A DNA stretch of 64,000 nt from assembly GCA_035235625.1 (NCBI GenBank), contig CP141144.1, positions 25,975,014 to 26,039,013 on the forward strand, read 5' to 3'. Each line of letters opens with the position of its first letter. Within the stretch, counting starts at the first letter, position 1. The stretch comes from Saururus chinensis (taxonomy: Eukaryota > Streptophyta > Magnoliopsida > Piperales > Saururaceae). The notes under the pieces are model-generated. The model was not told the DNA's origin and did no database searches. It saw nothing but the letters and a program-made list of their open reading frames with translations. This document shows, in pieces, positions 50,391-64,000 of the stretch. Position numbers and translations under genes: made by a program.

Positions 50391-52330
50391 TGTTACGCCC
50401 CAACTTTTTAAATTACTTTAAAGGTCGGAGCATCAGCAACTCATAGTAGTAAACGAGCCAAGATCAACCATGCACAAAAGAGTAACTATCCATTGATTTA
50501 GATAATTACAAAAAACTTTACAAAATAAGGCTTATCGTGCCTTAACAAAATCAAAGTCGTGCACATATAAAATTAATATATAACAAAAGTACGTGATAAA
50601 GCATAAATCCTTCGAAAGTCTACGAGCAATCCTCAAGAACGTTATCTCCATCGTCCAAACTTATGGCGTCTAGGGGTGGGTGAGTATAATTATACTCAAT
50701 AGATAGAATTAATTTTACTAGCATGCTAAAACATAAAGCATAAATAAAGATGCATAAAATATTCTCATAATACAACGTCCAATTAAATCAATATTGTCGA
50801 CTAACAGAATCCAACACATTTCTTAAATAAAAAGTAGACAAAAATAGTTCTTCACAAAATCTGGTAAATTCTGATAATTTGTTCGTAGCCAGAATCTAAT
50901 AATTAAATCCAAATCGGATAAATCGTCTTTCACAGAATGTCGCCGATACCCGAGTGACATACACCATGCTCATGGGGCAACTAGATCAAAATGAAGAGGA
51001 TCTTCCCACAATATCCAACTTCATGGGCGCGCCATATGCCATAATAGGCAGTACCTAGGAGTCATAATTCCGATAGCTTTTGGGCTTTATACCAAATAGC
51101 TACCTGTTAAAATCGATCGTAGTTTTTGGGCATCATACTAAATAACTACCATTCAAATCCGGTCAAATCATTCATATAACGTATTCAAAAAAATAATAAT
51201 ATTTTAATGGACGTATTACAACAAAAACTCACTAAGAGGCGTACACGACGCTATTATTTTAGCGCATGTCCACCCTTAATCATATCCATTTCAAAATAAT
51301 AATTTATTTATGAGATAAATAAATTATAAAATATAATACCTAGTCGTATCACGGAATTAGAGCTTAAAACCACCTACCATTGTTAAGCCTACATTTGCAG
51401 TTGACCTAAAAGTGGTGGGCAACACCTCCCCCTGAGCAGAGATATTTTTCACGTCTGGTTCGGGTGAGGCAGACAGGACCTCCTCTTACCTTGGGTCATT
51501 TTTACCTTTTAGAGGGGTTATCTCGAAGAACGGACCCTCACAACGTCGGACACCCTCGATTTAGGTAAATTCGGTTTTTGAATGGGTAAAAATGGACATG
51601 GTTAAGAAACAAGCATTTAAAGTATAAAAACGGCGTGGAGTAAGGCAAAAGAGGGGAAGCATTGGGTAGGGGCGAGTTGGGCACCCCCTCCCCTTCCTTT
51701 ATATATAGAAAAACCAGCCGTTGGATGTGCACCATGTTGCGAGCATCCAACAGCCGACAACAACATAGGCTAGCCGCGGCTAGCCCGCGACAAACCGCCA
51801 AACTAGCCTGTGGTTAGCTTGTAGCTAACCACAGGGCTAGCCACGTAGGCTAGTCGCCCTGCTACGGTAGGTGAGCTGATGCCAGTGTGTCAACGTTGGC
51901 GTTAGCCTGCTGACATTAAATTATTATTATTATTTTAAAAAAAATTCGTTTTAAAGTTAAAATAAAAATTTAAACCAACACAACTCCCTACCCCAAATTT
52001 GGAATCATGCGTTCTTGGTACCGTTGGACTCTTATCGACGTGCCCTTCGAAACAAGACCACACAAGGGCATATTTTCTAGCAAACTTAAGGTGGGTCCCG
52101 CCTATGACATGCTTCCCAATGCCATAGCCTATAACCTGGTGTGTGTCTGCCTAACACGTTCTTAGGCTCAATACATTTGTCACGCCGAGCCTTATTAAAT
52201 GTCTTAATGCTTCTCTAAAAGAATCAAGCTCAAGATAGTCTAATTTAAGAAAAACCGTTAATAGGTCTTAAAACCCGCTAATGGGTCCAAATGCCCAAAT
52301 TTCAAAACATAAAAATTCCGGGTCATTACA
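50391..52330 (-). mobile_element. Solo LTR (1940 bp)
   Basis: Begins TGTTACGCCCC and ends GGGTCATTACA, with a perfect 5-bp duplication CATAT (50386-50390 and 52331-52335). The part at about 52000-52200 matches, in reverse, the opening of the LTR at 47996-50001, so it is a diverged relative. No coding domains. Confidence 0.85.
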
Positions 52331-52335
52331 CATAT

Positions 52336-53871
52336 ATTATACAAAAATATATACATAACACCTCTATGTGCTATTTATTTATCCTTCCACTGATTCAACT
52401 GGGCCTGGGCGTCCTCTTTGCTTTGAACGTTTAGACATTTCTATGCAATAGTACTCCGGTTAGAGGGTGAAGAGATGGGTGTGCAGGAGGAAAAATTATC
52501 CAGTATAACCATTCCACAAGCCACCTAGTGCATAAGTCCCCGTACTTTCTAATGTATGTTTATACTTTCCATGTCTCAACATGAGTGATTTGAAGAATTA
52601 ACTTAAATTTACGTATAAAAATGTGAATGAACATATCCACAGCCACATGGTAGAAAGGTTTTACTAAATACTTTCTCGTGAATGAGAGCAAGAGCGAGAT
52701 GAATGGACCAGGATCATGAGAATGACTGCTCGAGTAGAGCTATCCCGCACAACTAATAGAGCTTCCTATTCTCTTTATGCCAGCAAGAGGGAGTAGAGTA
52801 TTTCTCGGTTTGACGACCGGAGAGCAAGGGCAGCTGCATTGACCGAGACACTACGCTCCCTCAACCCCTTAACTCAACTCTGTGCACGGAGATAGGTGGG
52901 CTGAAAATGCCGATATCACAACAGGAAAAGGCCATTGTTCTGGTCAAAGGCTCCAGGTGGTTTCACTATGTTTTTTGTTTATAGGCAAGGCGTTGTTGGT
53001 CGAGGGGACTGGCAGCGACGGAACTATCCACGGGAGACGGTGTAAGGCCGCATGTGGGACTCAAGGCTATCTCGCTTCTCTTTGGCAGGGACTGGCGGCG
53101 ATGTGAATTGCAAGACGGGAGAAGGGCCGAAGTGCTTGGAGGATATGCAGAGAAGCGGATGCAAGCATGAGCCGAGCGCCCCCCGGTTCGTTATCTCCAG
53201 ACTTCCTTCGGATTTAAAGGAACCAGCTTACTCGGTCCTCTTCTCTGCAAACGAAGTTCGCATGAGAATCCTCCTCACTAAACTCTTCCTCGGTTCTCGT
53301 CTTGATTGCCCATTTTCATATCCGCCTTAAATAGAGCCGCAGGAGCCCAAAGGTGGGAACCTTACTTCTTCCATCGTGCATGTATAACTGCAGCGTGGGG
53401 ACGATGTAGAAGTAAAGGCAAGCGGAGAGAAGATGAAGAGAAAGACAAAGGGCAATATAAGAATATTGACAACGTTGTTCTCAATGGTTAGGATATAGAT
53501 GCTATGTGCAACATCACTAGAATTCATAAGGTCAAGTGCAATTTACCCAAAATAAAAGCCCAAAACTTTTGAAAGCAAGAAATATCAAACAATCCAGATC
53601 CTCCGTCCTAAATCAAACAAAATCTCGCTGCATGTGGAAACGCAAATGGACACGCAACCAGACAGCAAATTTTAACAACAGCAGGTGTGTCAAAACAAAA
53701 TTGATTATTACATGCCTCTGTTTGACCTTATTGAGCAAATTCTCCGCAGCCCTTAAAATTAGGCAGCAGTATAGCAACGGAATGATGCAAAATGCTACAA
53801 TGACGGTAAAATATACTCTTTTAATTAGCGAAGGTATAAATTTGCAGATTCTTGGCCCCAAAAAGCTCTAC
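52336..53871. other. Intergenic sequence 3' of the malate dehydrogenase gene
   Basis: No gene seen. A GC-richer block at about 52880-53440 contains short ORFs without recognisable similarity. The 3' UTR of the neighbouring gene is expected in the last few hundred bases. Confidence 0.4.
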
Positions 53872-56800
53872 CTAGTTTTCACTAGCAAACTTGATACCCT
53901 TCTCGATAGAAGATTTAAGCTCGGGCTTGAGGCTTTCTAGTCCTTGCTTCTCGTACTCTGAGAGTGGACCCAACCCCAATACTTCCTCTACTCCATTCTT
54001 ACCAAGCCTCACCTGCATGAAGTACATATGTATATATTACAGAATATTCAAACAGATAAAGCATAGCCAAGCAGATAATCAAACAGCCAACAAACCCACC
54101 AACATATACACCATGCCAACTCCTGCTTAATGATCTAAATGCATTTAATAATTTACACTAAAGTTACACATGCAAGTTAAGTTGATCATTGCGCAAAGGA
54201 AATTCAATTAACAGGTGTGGGATATTAGAGCTATAATAACCCATCAGACGCTTGTGGAAGGTGATACCACTTATCAAATATTTGGACAAAAAATCAAGCT
54301 GGCAGCATAATAAAGTGAACATATCATAGCGATAAAAAAAACAGTAAACATTTGCTGAATTAATTACCTTTGATGCAAAGAATGGGAGTTCAGTGATGTT
54401 TGATTGGACAAAGGAGCATTCCACAACATCAGGTACCCCATTGAGACCCTTCAAGCAAGCATCAGCAAAAAGTGCCCCAGCATAACTGAACAAACGAAAA
54501 GATGTCTCAGTCTTTCTTTTCCTTTTAGCCATACATCAATATTTATCAAGTCTAACTCCAACTCAAGCAACAATACAAACAAATTTCTCCTGTCCTTCCA
54601 TGCCACATAGCAACCACAAAATACAAATGCACACCAATAATGTTCTAAATGTTGGCTGTACCAAAAGCTGATCTACATGTAACAATATACAAAAACAATA
54701 GTCTCCAACCATAATCAAGGATGAAAGGTGTAAAATATAGCACACAAGATTTAAAATAATTTGCTAACATTTTTTATAGATTAGTCTTTGAGTTATCAGA
54801 TAAGCATCATGTAAGAGAATTAAATGTTTTCATCAGTGAGTACTCTTCCATGGCTTTGGATGTAATAATTCAAAACACACAATACATACACTGTATAATC
54901 TCCCAAAGAAGCCAATGGTCATTTAACATATTCTCAGGCATACAAACAAATTTCACTAATAACCTCAAATATATTCTGGTGTGAACAATGAAAATACAAT
55001 ACAAGGACGACACTATGCTTAATGTAACTATGTCCACGTCTAAGGCAGTCAAAATTTGCATTGCATCACACGGATAACACACAACCTTACAGAATTCAGT
55101 CAGAATTCAGTCATAAACAGAAAAACAATGATTGGTCCAATTTAATCCACCTAAGTACAGACAAGCATAGTAGGCAAGAAGCACCAGGTGATCTTCACCA
55201 TTTGTCCAAAGCGGATCACCTAGGTCAATCATTGTCAAAGAATCAACTTATATATTATGTCAGCCATTACTATTTACAGTTACAATACAAAAATACACCA
55301 ACCTTCAGGTGAGCAAGAATCTTAATAGCCATTGAAGTATTATGATCCTGTCAGTTTTATTAACATATGCTAACAGGTCATAAATAACAGAACAGCCAAT
55401 GGAAGCTCCGAAGCCATTTTCTTACATGAAACGACTTATGGAAAGTACAAAGAACATGTTCCCACTCTAGCCTAAGCAGAGAAAGGAACTATAACTTACC
55501 CAAGTTACAAAATGAAACCAGAAATTATACAATGCCAATTCCAACACGATCTTAAAAAAATTCACAGGGTCATAAAATAATCAACAAAATTTCAAAATAC
55601 ATGGACGAACATGGCGACAATAGAGGACCAGAAACTATGATCCTAATCAAGTAGACATAATCTTAATGGTTTGCAAATCAGAGAACACATGCCAAATTAA
55701 AGAACATTCAAATTTCAACATCAGAGGTAATAAGTTTCCACTCAGACTTACGCCATCGACAAAGTGGCAGAGCCTTTTCCAGCTTTTGCTTCAACAACCT
55801 CCGTCCCTCCATCCTGTGTTCTCTTAGTGAGAGCCTTAATATCTTCATCAGACAAAACTGCATTTGCTTTTGGCGTTGCCTACCACAAGATTATTGACCA
55901 AATATCTAAATTACTATGCTGCCAGGTAGATTAAGTCAAAATGTTTGACAAGATGAATACAGTACCTGAGAGAAGAGTGGGAGAATGGTAATGCCAGCAT
56001 GTCCACCAACAACCGGCACATTAACCTCTGCAAGACAGAATACACTAGCGAATTGAACAAAGTTGTACAACGAAAATTTAAAAAAATGAAAAAACAAATG
56101 AAGCAAAATGATACCAGAAACATTGACATGGGCCTTCCCGGCGTAGAAAGTCTTGGCCCTGACCACATCAAGAGTAGTCACACCAAAAAGCTTCTTCGGG
56201 TCATAAGTGCCTGCCTTTTTGAAGACTTCAGCTGCAATTGGCACCGTGGAATTCACCGGATTGCTTATCATGTTAACAAGTGCCTAAGGTACATAGGAAT
56301 TGTATAGTCGAGTTACTAAAAAGAGACTTAAACAATTGCAGAGAATTTCATATATAAAGGAAAGAACAGTAACCAGCACAAAATTTAATAAGTTACACCA
56401 ATGAGCAAATAAATGAATGAAACAACGCCGTTAACGATTCAAAAAATTGCAGATAGTTTCGTAATAGATTGAACATACATTAGGGCAGTACTTGGAGATG
56501 GCGGTGCAGAGAGACCTGACAATCCCGGCGTTGATGTTGAAGAGATCGTCCCGAGTCATCCCCGGCTTGCGTGGGACGCCGGCGGGGATGATGACCACCT
56601 CGCACCCCTCCAATGCCTGCCCTAGCTGCTCCTCTCCCATGTAACCGGTCACCTGAATCAAGAGAAAAAATCCATACACAATCAAACTTTGAACCCAAGA
56701 AATTAGATAGACACAGAAATGATCAAATTCCTGCATAGGTGGGAGGGGGGAAGAGGAGGCGGGGGAACCAACCTTGGACCGGGTGTTGATATGGCTGACA

Positions 56801-57015
56801 TCGGCCGCGACGCCAGGGGTCCCGGCAATATCGTAGAGGGAGAGGTCGGAGACGAGGGGGTTGAGCTTCATGAGGAGAGCAAGAGGCTGGCCGATCCCCC
56901 CAGCAGCGCCGAGGACGGCAACCTTCCGCTCGGGGGCCGCCGCCGACGAGTAGTACCGGGGAGAGGCGCCTCCCCGTAGGGCGGAGCTGGCGGATCTGAA
57001 CAAGGAGAGCCTCAT
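53872..57015 (-). CDS. mMDH: Mitochondrial NAD-malate dehydrogenase
   Basis: Seven exons: 56773-57015, 56479-56652, 56115-56283, 55966-56027, 55752-55879, 54368-54485, 53872-54012; total 1035 bp, 344 residues, the normal length for the plant enzyme. It reversibly oxidises malate to oxaloacetate with NAD in the mitochondrial matrix (citric acid cycle, malate shuttles). Residues 1 to ~29 form an Arg/Ser-rich transit peptide ([16 protein letters not shown]). The NAD-binding loop is GAAGGIG (36-42); substrate-loop arginines are 109 and 115 in [10 protein letters not shown]; the catalytic pair is Asp178 (TTLDVVRA) and His205 ([10 protein letters not shown]). The C-terminus ends KGIKFASEN. All splice sites are GT-AG and the frame is uninterrupted, so the gene looks functional. 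Mitochondrial rather than glyoxysomal form is inferred from the presequence. Confidence 0.97.
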
Positions 57016-57115
57016 TTTGGGCTCGAGCAGCGCAAAGTAGCAAGAGTCGGGGGGACAGAGACGAGGGCCGCGATCTGTAGAGAGGGGTTTTTATCTGCGA
57101 AGGAGCTTCCGAAGT

Positions 57116-57123
57116 CTTATAAA
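57116..57123 (-). promoter_or_regulatory. Candidate TATA box of the malate dehydrogenase gene
   Basis: TTTATAAG on the minus strand, ~100 bp before the start codon, in a locally GC-richer region. A 5' UTR of ~70 bases would follow. Confidence 0.4.
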
Positions 57124-57149
57124 TGAGGGGTTGAAATGCGCTCAAATTT

Positions 57150-60100
57150 TATGTCGAAAATGTTAATTCCGTGACAAGGGGCTCCGCACACGGTACATTA
57201 CGAAAAAATATCCAGTGAAACTGTTGTACGGGATACCTGTTTGATATATGTTGTTAATTAGTGACATGTTTTATGAATTTTTACATAAGATGAGGTACAA
57301 ATTTCAGATTGCGTGTTTAAAGCTTCAGATTGCGTGTTTAAAGCCAAAGGGACATTTACACGGCCATGTAGTAGAACCGTTTCACTAGATACATTCTTGT
57401 ACATTACATATGTACATAAGTAAGGAAGACTTTTGTTTTTCATGCTTCCTTGTGAGTTTCCATTATGAGAACCGTTCATTTTTAAGGTTGATTTAATGTA
57501 TATTAGCGTCAATGATATTAATATACACTTAATATGAAGACCAATAACAATAATATTAATGTACACTAATATGCGCCTTCAGTGATATTGATATTGAGTT
57601 ATCTCTACATTATCAAGTATTATTATATTTTATAAGATGTAAAAATTATTTATATTTGTGCAATATTATAAGTTGAAAAGGAACCAATAACTAATACTAT
57701 AAAATGGCAAATGTCTCAAGACTAACATAACCACACCAATCATAATATATGTAGAATGTCACAAGACTTAATATCATGTTTAGCTGATGGAAATAGACTC
57801 TAGGAATAGAACCGACTCCAATATAAAGAAACTAAACTTCACCTCCAATATAAAGAGTAACTAAACTTTACTGCAATTTCATAGCTAGGAGCACTTGTAC
57901 TCAACATCAAGAAGAAATGAATTCCAACACTAAGAGTAAAATAACTCTAACTTTAGGAGTGAACTAACTCCATCACTACAAAACTAATTCCACATATTAA
58001 AATAAATAGACTCTTGCTCAAATGAGCAGGCTATCAAATTGAGTAACAAATCCCAACTCCTCTAGAGATCCACTAAGATCAGTCATGGACCTATAGATGA
58101 GGTAACATCGAGTTCATGGATAACTATGGCCGAAGGTAGATATGATGCTCATAAATATGGGTAAGCATGTAGTGCCTCAAAAAGGCTAGGGGACCAAAGC
58201 CTTAAAAGTACAAAGGCCACAAAGGCTTGTGACCACATAGGTCAGTGCCACCACAGCTATTATCAATGAGCATACTATGACTTTTTATACTATCCTAAAT
58301 CTAGAGAAGCCTGTCTATCTAGACTGAAAAATCTCAATGCTAATAGATTAATTATGACCACTTCCCATACAAAGAACCAATGTTACTAAGTCTATACGCT
58401 AAGTAGCAATAAAGAGTACAACTAGACTCCTATAATAATGTCAATGCTAAATAAAATTTTAGATATCAACATACTCTATGCAAACCCAGCTAAATACAAC
58501 TTGAGATATTAAACCAACACAACAAGTTTCATCCTTTCTTGCATCGATTGGAAAACCTACTTCATATAGGCTTAGCATAATATTCTTCATTGTGTTACAA
58601 TATTATGATATTCTTTAATGATATCTACTTTGGAAGAGTTTCAAATAAAATTATTTTCTAAGTAATTATTAACAGCCAAGCATAATCTAACTCTAGGGAT
58701 AAATTTATCATTTTACACTTTAACCAACAATTATTTTTTGACCAACACCTACTCTAGAATAATTAAACCACTATTTGGAGTCAATATTAATTTTTCATAT
58801 TTTTACGGGGTAATTTAGACAGTGACAGAAGGCATAATGAGGGTTAGTTTAGACCAAAGGTACAAATGTAATTTTATTTATGAATAAAGAGTTCTGCTGG
58901 AGTTGACAATAAAGTCAGACCTTTAATATTCTGCTAATAGCTTCTAGAAAATTTTCCATTTATAGAAATTGGGTCTAAGACGGGAAATTGGGTTTTTAAG
59001 TGATTAATCGTGAATCGGACATCGAGTCCTAGAGTTTTTTTTCTTCCCAGAACACCGAACAAGGGAAACAATCTCGTCTTCCAATGGCTGCCCTATTTTA
59101 AGCTTTTCACTTTTATAATTTCTTTTAGACCCTTATTGAGTTGTTTAAGATTCAAATACTTTGTATTGTTTAAGTTAAAGAAGAAACCTATACTTTAGAT
59201 CTTGCAAAATTAGCTCTTGATTTCACTCAGGATGTAGCATGATGCTGTCTAGTTCAACCAACTGATGGCATATGATGAAGATAAGAGTATAAAACCATTG
59301 TAACCTTCAGCAGATGTTCCAAACAATCAAACCTACAACTGGACAAAATAGAGCATAAAAAAACATAAAACCTACAACTGGATTTTCACTCAATCAAACC
59401 AAACACTAAGTATGAAAAGAGCATCCACTGGGCATAGAAATTGAGCATAAAAGCACATGAGTTGGCCATCAGTTTACACATAATCAGCCTAAAGAACTGG
59501 ATATTTCTAGTTAGGAGGAACAAGAATCTAAAACATATGACAATAATTTATGGAAAGAGTCTCTGAGGTAAACTTGCAGACACCAGTTGAACTCTGTCCC
59601 AGGATAGCAGTAAAAGAAATTTAGAACCACGCTATTACACAAATTACCAGTAAGGCCAAAATTTATTGTGACAGAATAAAAGGAATAGCAAGAAGATATG
59701 AACGGTAAACTTCTTTATACGAAGTTGACAAGGCAAATGAATTCTATTGACAAGCAATATTAATAATCTCATGTGTATTAGCATGACATGAGATTGTGGG
59801 AATGAAAATAAAATTGTGCGTTTAATGGTTTGATGATTGTTGAACTCTACTTATGCTTATAGGGAGGATTTTTTTGTAAGCAATAAATGAATTGGCCGAA
59901 TACCTATGCTATGATTCATTGGCCGAATGTCTATGTAAAGAATTTCATGCATGCTAGTTAGAGGGAATATTTATACGCTTATAGGATGAATTATATACAT
60001 GATTGTTGTACTATTTGTATGTTTACGCTATGAATTATGAGTATATTAGATGTATGTTTGACACATTATAAGTTATGTCAGATTTGTTGTGAGTGGACCG

Positions 60101-62057
60101 CCTCCAACTTTGCCTGTTGTTGTCGCTCTCTTTCCCTTCGATCTCCCAACTCTTCCTCCTCCCTCTTCTCCCCCTTTCTTTTCCCACTAGTTGCACCAGA
60201 TCCGGCCATAAGCAGGCCACAGGTGGATCAAAGGCTTCTCCTCCATGTGACTTTTTTCTCTACAACACCAAATCCTTGTGGACTCCATAATGGTGTTTTC
60301 AACATTGGATGTCATGACAAACTTCGATTTCCACCCTTACCTAAAATAACTATGATGATTGACCTCAAATAAAGACCTCATAAAAATCATAAAGCATTCA
60401 TTGGATTTCAATAGTTTGCAAAAAAGATTTATTTTGACAAAATCATCCTTTGATGGACAGTGCTAAGCACTTCACATCAACTAGAGCTTATTTTTGTTCA
60501 CAATATAAAAATAGTAAATATTTATTCTCTTTATATATAATAAAGAGACTAAATATTTATACTTTACATTAAAGGTAGTGATCATTTATAATTAAACCAT
60601 TTGCAAGTGTACAAGGTAATTGTACTAGGATAAGTATTTAAGGGTTGTCGAACCTCAGCGACGGATGGATTATCACTAAATCTAAAGAGAAATTTGTTGA
60701 TTAAAAACTAAAAAAAACAACTTAAACTTAAATTAAGCAAAAGAAAGAAATCAACTAGTTTAAAAGCAAGAGATTAATTTGATGGAATTTACTTAGGAAA
60801 TCGAATCCACTATAGAACCATAACAATTCCTTAACTTTTAATCTAAATCTAGTGTAAATATGAACAAGTATTCTCAGCTACAAGCTAGAATTACTTCAAA
60901 AAAAATCATTAATTAACTTCCATGGTATGAACTATCTTCGACAATAGCACGAATCATCTACACTAAACTAGCTATAGGCATGACCTGTCTAATCTTAGTA
61001 TAACTCATCCAAGTCATTAATTATCTGAACATTAAAACTATTGTATGACCATCTCATCTAAATCACAGAAATTAGAATCGATGAAAATATCAAAACCACA
61101 TCAATCTATCATCTACAAAACAATAAATCAACATAGATTTGAATAAACATGAAAAGCTCTTCTATTAAAAAGGAAATCTTTATCATACAATTGTCATCAT
61201 TCACAACTGAGATCTAAATTAAAAAGAAAAGAAACTGAAACTTATCTATAGCTTCATCAACTCCTAAGTAAAAAAAAAGTTTAGCCTTCCATGGTAGAAG
61301 AATGCACTTGAATCTCCATTAAAAGCTTTGAGTTCTCTTTCATCTTCTTCTTCTTTTTTCTCCTTAGAAAATCTACTGGAATCCCCCAATTTTGAGCCAA
61401 ATATGTCCTTTTATAGGCATAAGTTCCGCAGGAAGAAGTCCAATATGAAAAGGATTGAAATTTGGGTCAAACAAGGAAACTGCGTGTTATCCCGTTCGAA
61501 CGCCCTGCATGCCCGTTCGAACGCTTGAACTGTATTTTTGTCTGAATTCACGTTATCCCGATCGAATGGTAAGTGACCCCGTTCGATCTGCTACAGTGTT
61601 TCTGCAATTTGGACAATTTTCCTAGACAGTTTATATTCTGTTCATTAAGCTTTCCTTCGTGTCCATATTAATTTCTAACTTGTTTATAACTCCGAAAAGT
61701 TATCCAAATCACTTTAAAGCATGTGAAGACTATTTTAATCATTTCAAACATCGTCCAAGTACTTCGATAAGCGCACTTTACCTACAAAACATAAAATATC
61801 ATACTTTAGACATGTAGAAAGTAAGTAAAATTCCATCTTGATTTAAATACATGTCTAAACAACTAATAACTACAAAATCATTAATAATTAAACTAAAATA
61901 CTAATATCTATTTTAATATAAATAAACCATAACTAACTCTAAATTAACCTAATCTATACTAGCAAATAAGGTAAAAAAATATATAAAATAGATATAGATT
62001 TTATACTTATCAAGTAGCCAGTGGCAGCTCACGTTGTGGCTAGATCTGCTCAGCGGT
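57150..62057. other. AT-rich intergenic region
   Basis: No gene supported. A pyrimidine-rich stretch lies at about 60100-60190. About 60590-62012 has the look of a dispersed non-coding repeat (AAGTGTACAAGGTAATTGTA near its left end, ACTTATCA at its right), but no duplication could be matched. Confidence 0.4.
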
Positions 62058-63488
62058 TGTAACACCCAACCCAGAAAACCAACTTGGACTGGGGGTTATT
62101 CGGAAAACAAAATTAGATTTTATTAAATTTAATAAAAAAAATTAAAATTGAGACTAACTAGGAGTGGCAAACTCTGTGTGCGAGAGTCATTACGTTCTTC
62201 CACACACTATGGAGCTTTAACGTTCTATTGTGTGTAAATCAGAACAAACCTAATTTTATAACTAATTTGGATCAGGCCAATGTCGTCTTGCCGTTAGTTG
62301 CCTACATACGTATTGGATAACATCCACAATATTATCCTAATACAATCGGATCCAAATATAGTTCTGCCTAATGGCTAATACATGCATCATGCACCACAAA
62401 ATCATATGCGTTAAAATACGTATATCCTTATAACCGAATAAATCATTTAGAGTCAGACGAAAATCTCATAAATTATCAGAGTCAAACAGAAGTCAATAAA
62501 TCAACAGAATCACACATCTCACTATATCACAAAAGAGCAGAACACACCATTGAGTAAATTGGATCACATCAGATCCCATCATACCATATAAGGCAATAAT
62601 AGATTTCATCCGACCATAATAGACCATATTAGATCAGATTCGAGCATATCAAATTAAAACAAAGTATTCCAAAGCAAATCGGTTCCGAGCATTTCATAAA
62701 AAATGGATCATAATATATCAGAATCCACTGTATCATAGCAAATCATATATCTTAATTAATATATATATCTATATATATTAAGATATGCATGTATATAAAT
62801 AGAATAAAATCGAAAAGTCTAGAATGCTTACTTCCTTTTTAGTTTCTCACCTGCTCGTGCCATGTGGCACTTTTTAATTGGACCAAAAAGTGGTCGGTGT
62901 GCACCGACGCGTGCAGTCACGTGTTGCATGTGTTGTGCTCAGCGACACCCTGCTTCTATCGCATGGTGCACGCATACAATGCACATCTTGTGAGCATTGT
63001 GAGCGGAGTCGCACGATCACACAGCCCCATTGATGCACAAATGACCGAGATTAATCAGCTCAGCACGGTTCTTGCAGCTCGGTTCAATGTTGCTGATGTC
63101 GGCTATTCTGTCTTTTCTTTAATATTTTATTATTATTTAATTCCACTATACTTCTAACTTTAAAATACAATAACTTCTTATCCTGAAGTCAAAATCACAC
63201 GTTCTTTCTACCGATTGACTCGTATTGATGAGCCCTTCAAAAATAGACCGCACATGGGTAGGTTATCTTGCACTTTTAAAATAGGTCCCACTCATGTGGC
63301 ACACTTCCCGAGGTCATAATTTTTGTTTACGACCTCAGTTTCACATGTTCTTTAATATGTTACACTCGTTACTTCGAGCTCTATTCATATACAATGATTA
63401 CATTCCTTGAAACCCTTAATATTTAACATAAAATTATGCAATTACCTAACCCATCGGTTTAGGCATCATCGAAAGATGGGGTGTTACA
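62058..63488 (-). mobile_element. 3' LTR of a gypsy-type element running off the window
   Basis: Begins TGTAACACCC and ends GGGTGTTACA, a perfect terminal inversion. Directly outside 63488, read on the minus strand, is the purine tract AAGGAGGGAAGAT preceded by GAGGATGCAATTC, the usual end of gypsy pol and polypurine tract. So this is the 3' LTR of a minus-strand element whose body lies beyond 63489. It belongs to the same family as 47996-50001. Confidence 0.72.
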
Positions 63489-64000
63489 ATCTTCCCTCCT
63501 TAAAAGAATTGCATCCTCGCAAATCACCCAAAAATACTTTTTAAAACACACACGAAAGTAAAATAATATATAATTATTTGTCGGATAACAATTATAATCA
63601 TGAATTTGTTTGATTTACAATCAGACACAACATTCAGAAGCACAATCCGATAAGTTATAATTGAATAACATAACCCGATAACTACTTGGATAACACAAAA
63701 CGAAAACCCAATAAATTATAATCAGATTAAACACTCATAAATAGAATCGGATAAAAAAAAATTTGGATTTCACATTTATAAACAAAATCCAATATTTTAA
63801 GATCCAATAGAACTTCATAACAAAATCTGATATTTCATGATTAGATAAGACACTTTAAACAAAATCTAACTAATTTAAACTTGGATAAATCATATCATAC
63901 GAAATCTGATTATGGATTTTTAAAATCGGATAAATCCATTTGACTAAATCAGAGCAAAGCGAAGTAAATTAGAGTAGAGCTCAAATGTCAATCCAGAAAC
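63489..64000 (-). mobile_element. Start of the internal region of the gypsy-type element
   Basis: The first ~40 bases hold the polypurine tract and pol-end-like sequence. The remainder is AT-rich without a recognisable domain up to the window end, so the internal region is incomplete or interrupted. Confidence 0.45.

Noticed and set aside
60035-60372. 111-residue ORF with Cys/Ser-rich sequence
   Set aside because: Overlaps ORFs in other frames over a pyrimidine-rich tract; no recognisable domain or gene structure.
60590-62012. Possible complete solo LTR on the minus strand
   Set aside because: Ends could be read as TG...CA but flanking bases (CCATT and AGTAG) do not match, and no family member is present for comparison.

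Overview
The window is nuclear DNA of a flowering plant. The evidence is genes with several introns (a mitochondrial malate dehydrogenase, two GDSL esterases), Athila-type and copia-type retrotransposon fossils, solo LTRs, and Mutator-like elements carrying captured plant gene fragments. The species cannot be read from the sequence. Most of the window is transposon-derived, and only two host genes look intact: a GDSL esterase/lipase (42726-45647, minus) and the malate dehydrogenase (53872-57015, minus).

Layout. About 690-35100 (unit A) and about 36150-46040 (unit B) are direct tandem copies of one ~10 kb segment. Each holds old Athila-type debris, a copia gag fossil and one GDSL gene on the minus strand. 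Unit A has since grown by four insertions: a 2.9 kb solo-LTR-like element (2889-5784), a second LTR-like block (about 7209-9907), a 19.6 kb Mutator-like element (12153-31751), and a 1.9 kb gene-capturing TIR element (33072-34998). Unit B largely serves as the unoccupied reference, which lets several insertion sites be read to the base.

The main discovery is the 19,599-bp element at 12153-31751. It lies in exon 4 of GDSL copy A, is flanked by a perfect 9-bp target-site duplication (ATGCCAGCC), and has terminal inverted repeats of about 2.4-2.55 kb that are nearly identical. Inside, converging from the two ends, are a DUF1985/Ulp1-type cysteine protease gene (plus strand) and a FAR1/FHY3-type MULE transposase gene (minus strand). 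Between them lie fragments of at least four unrelated host genes: UFL1, a Raf-like MAPKKK, a receptor-like kinase and a PBS1-like cytoplasmic kinase. Both TIRs and the middle carry minisatellite arrays with a 22-bp period built on a perfect 20-bp palindrome. The element therefore combines an autonomous MULE, a Pack-MULE and a foldback-like element.

Right part. After unit B come two complete solo LTRs (47996-50001 and 50391-52330), the seven-exon malate dehydrogenase gene, about 5 kb of AT-rich DNA with no recognisable gene, and an LTR with a polypurine tract beside it (62058-63488) whose element runs off the window.
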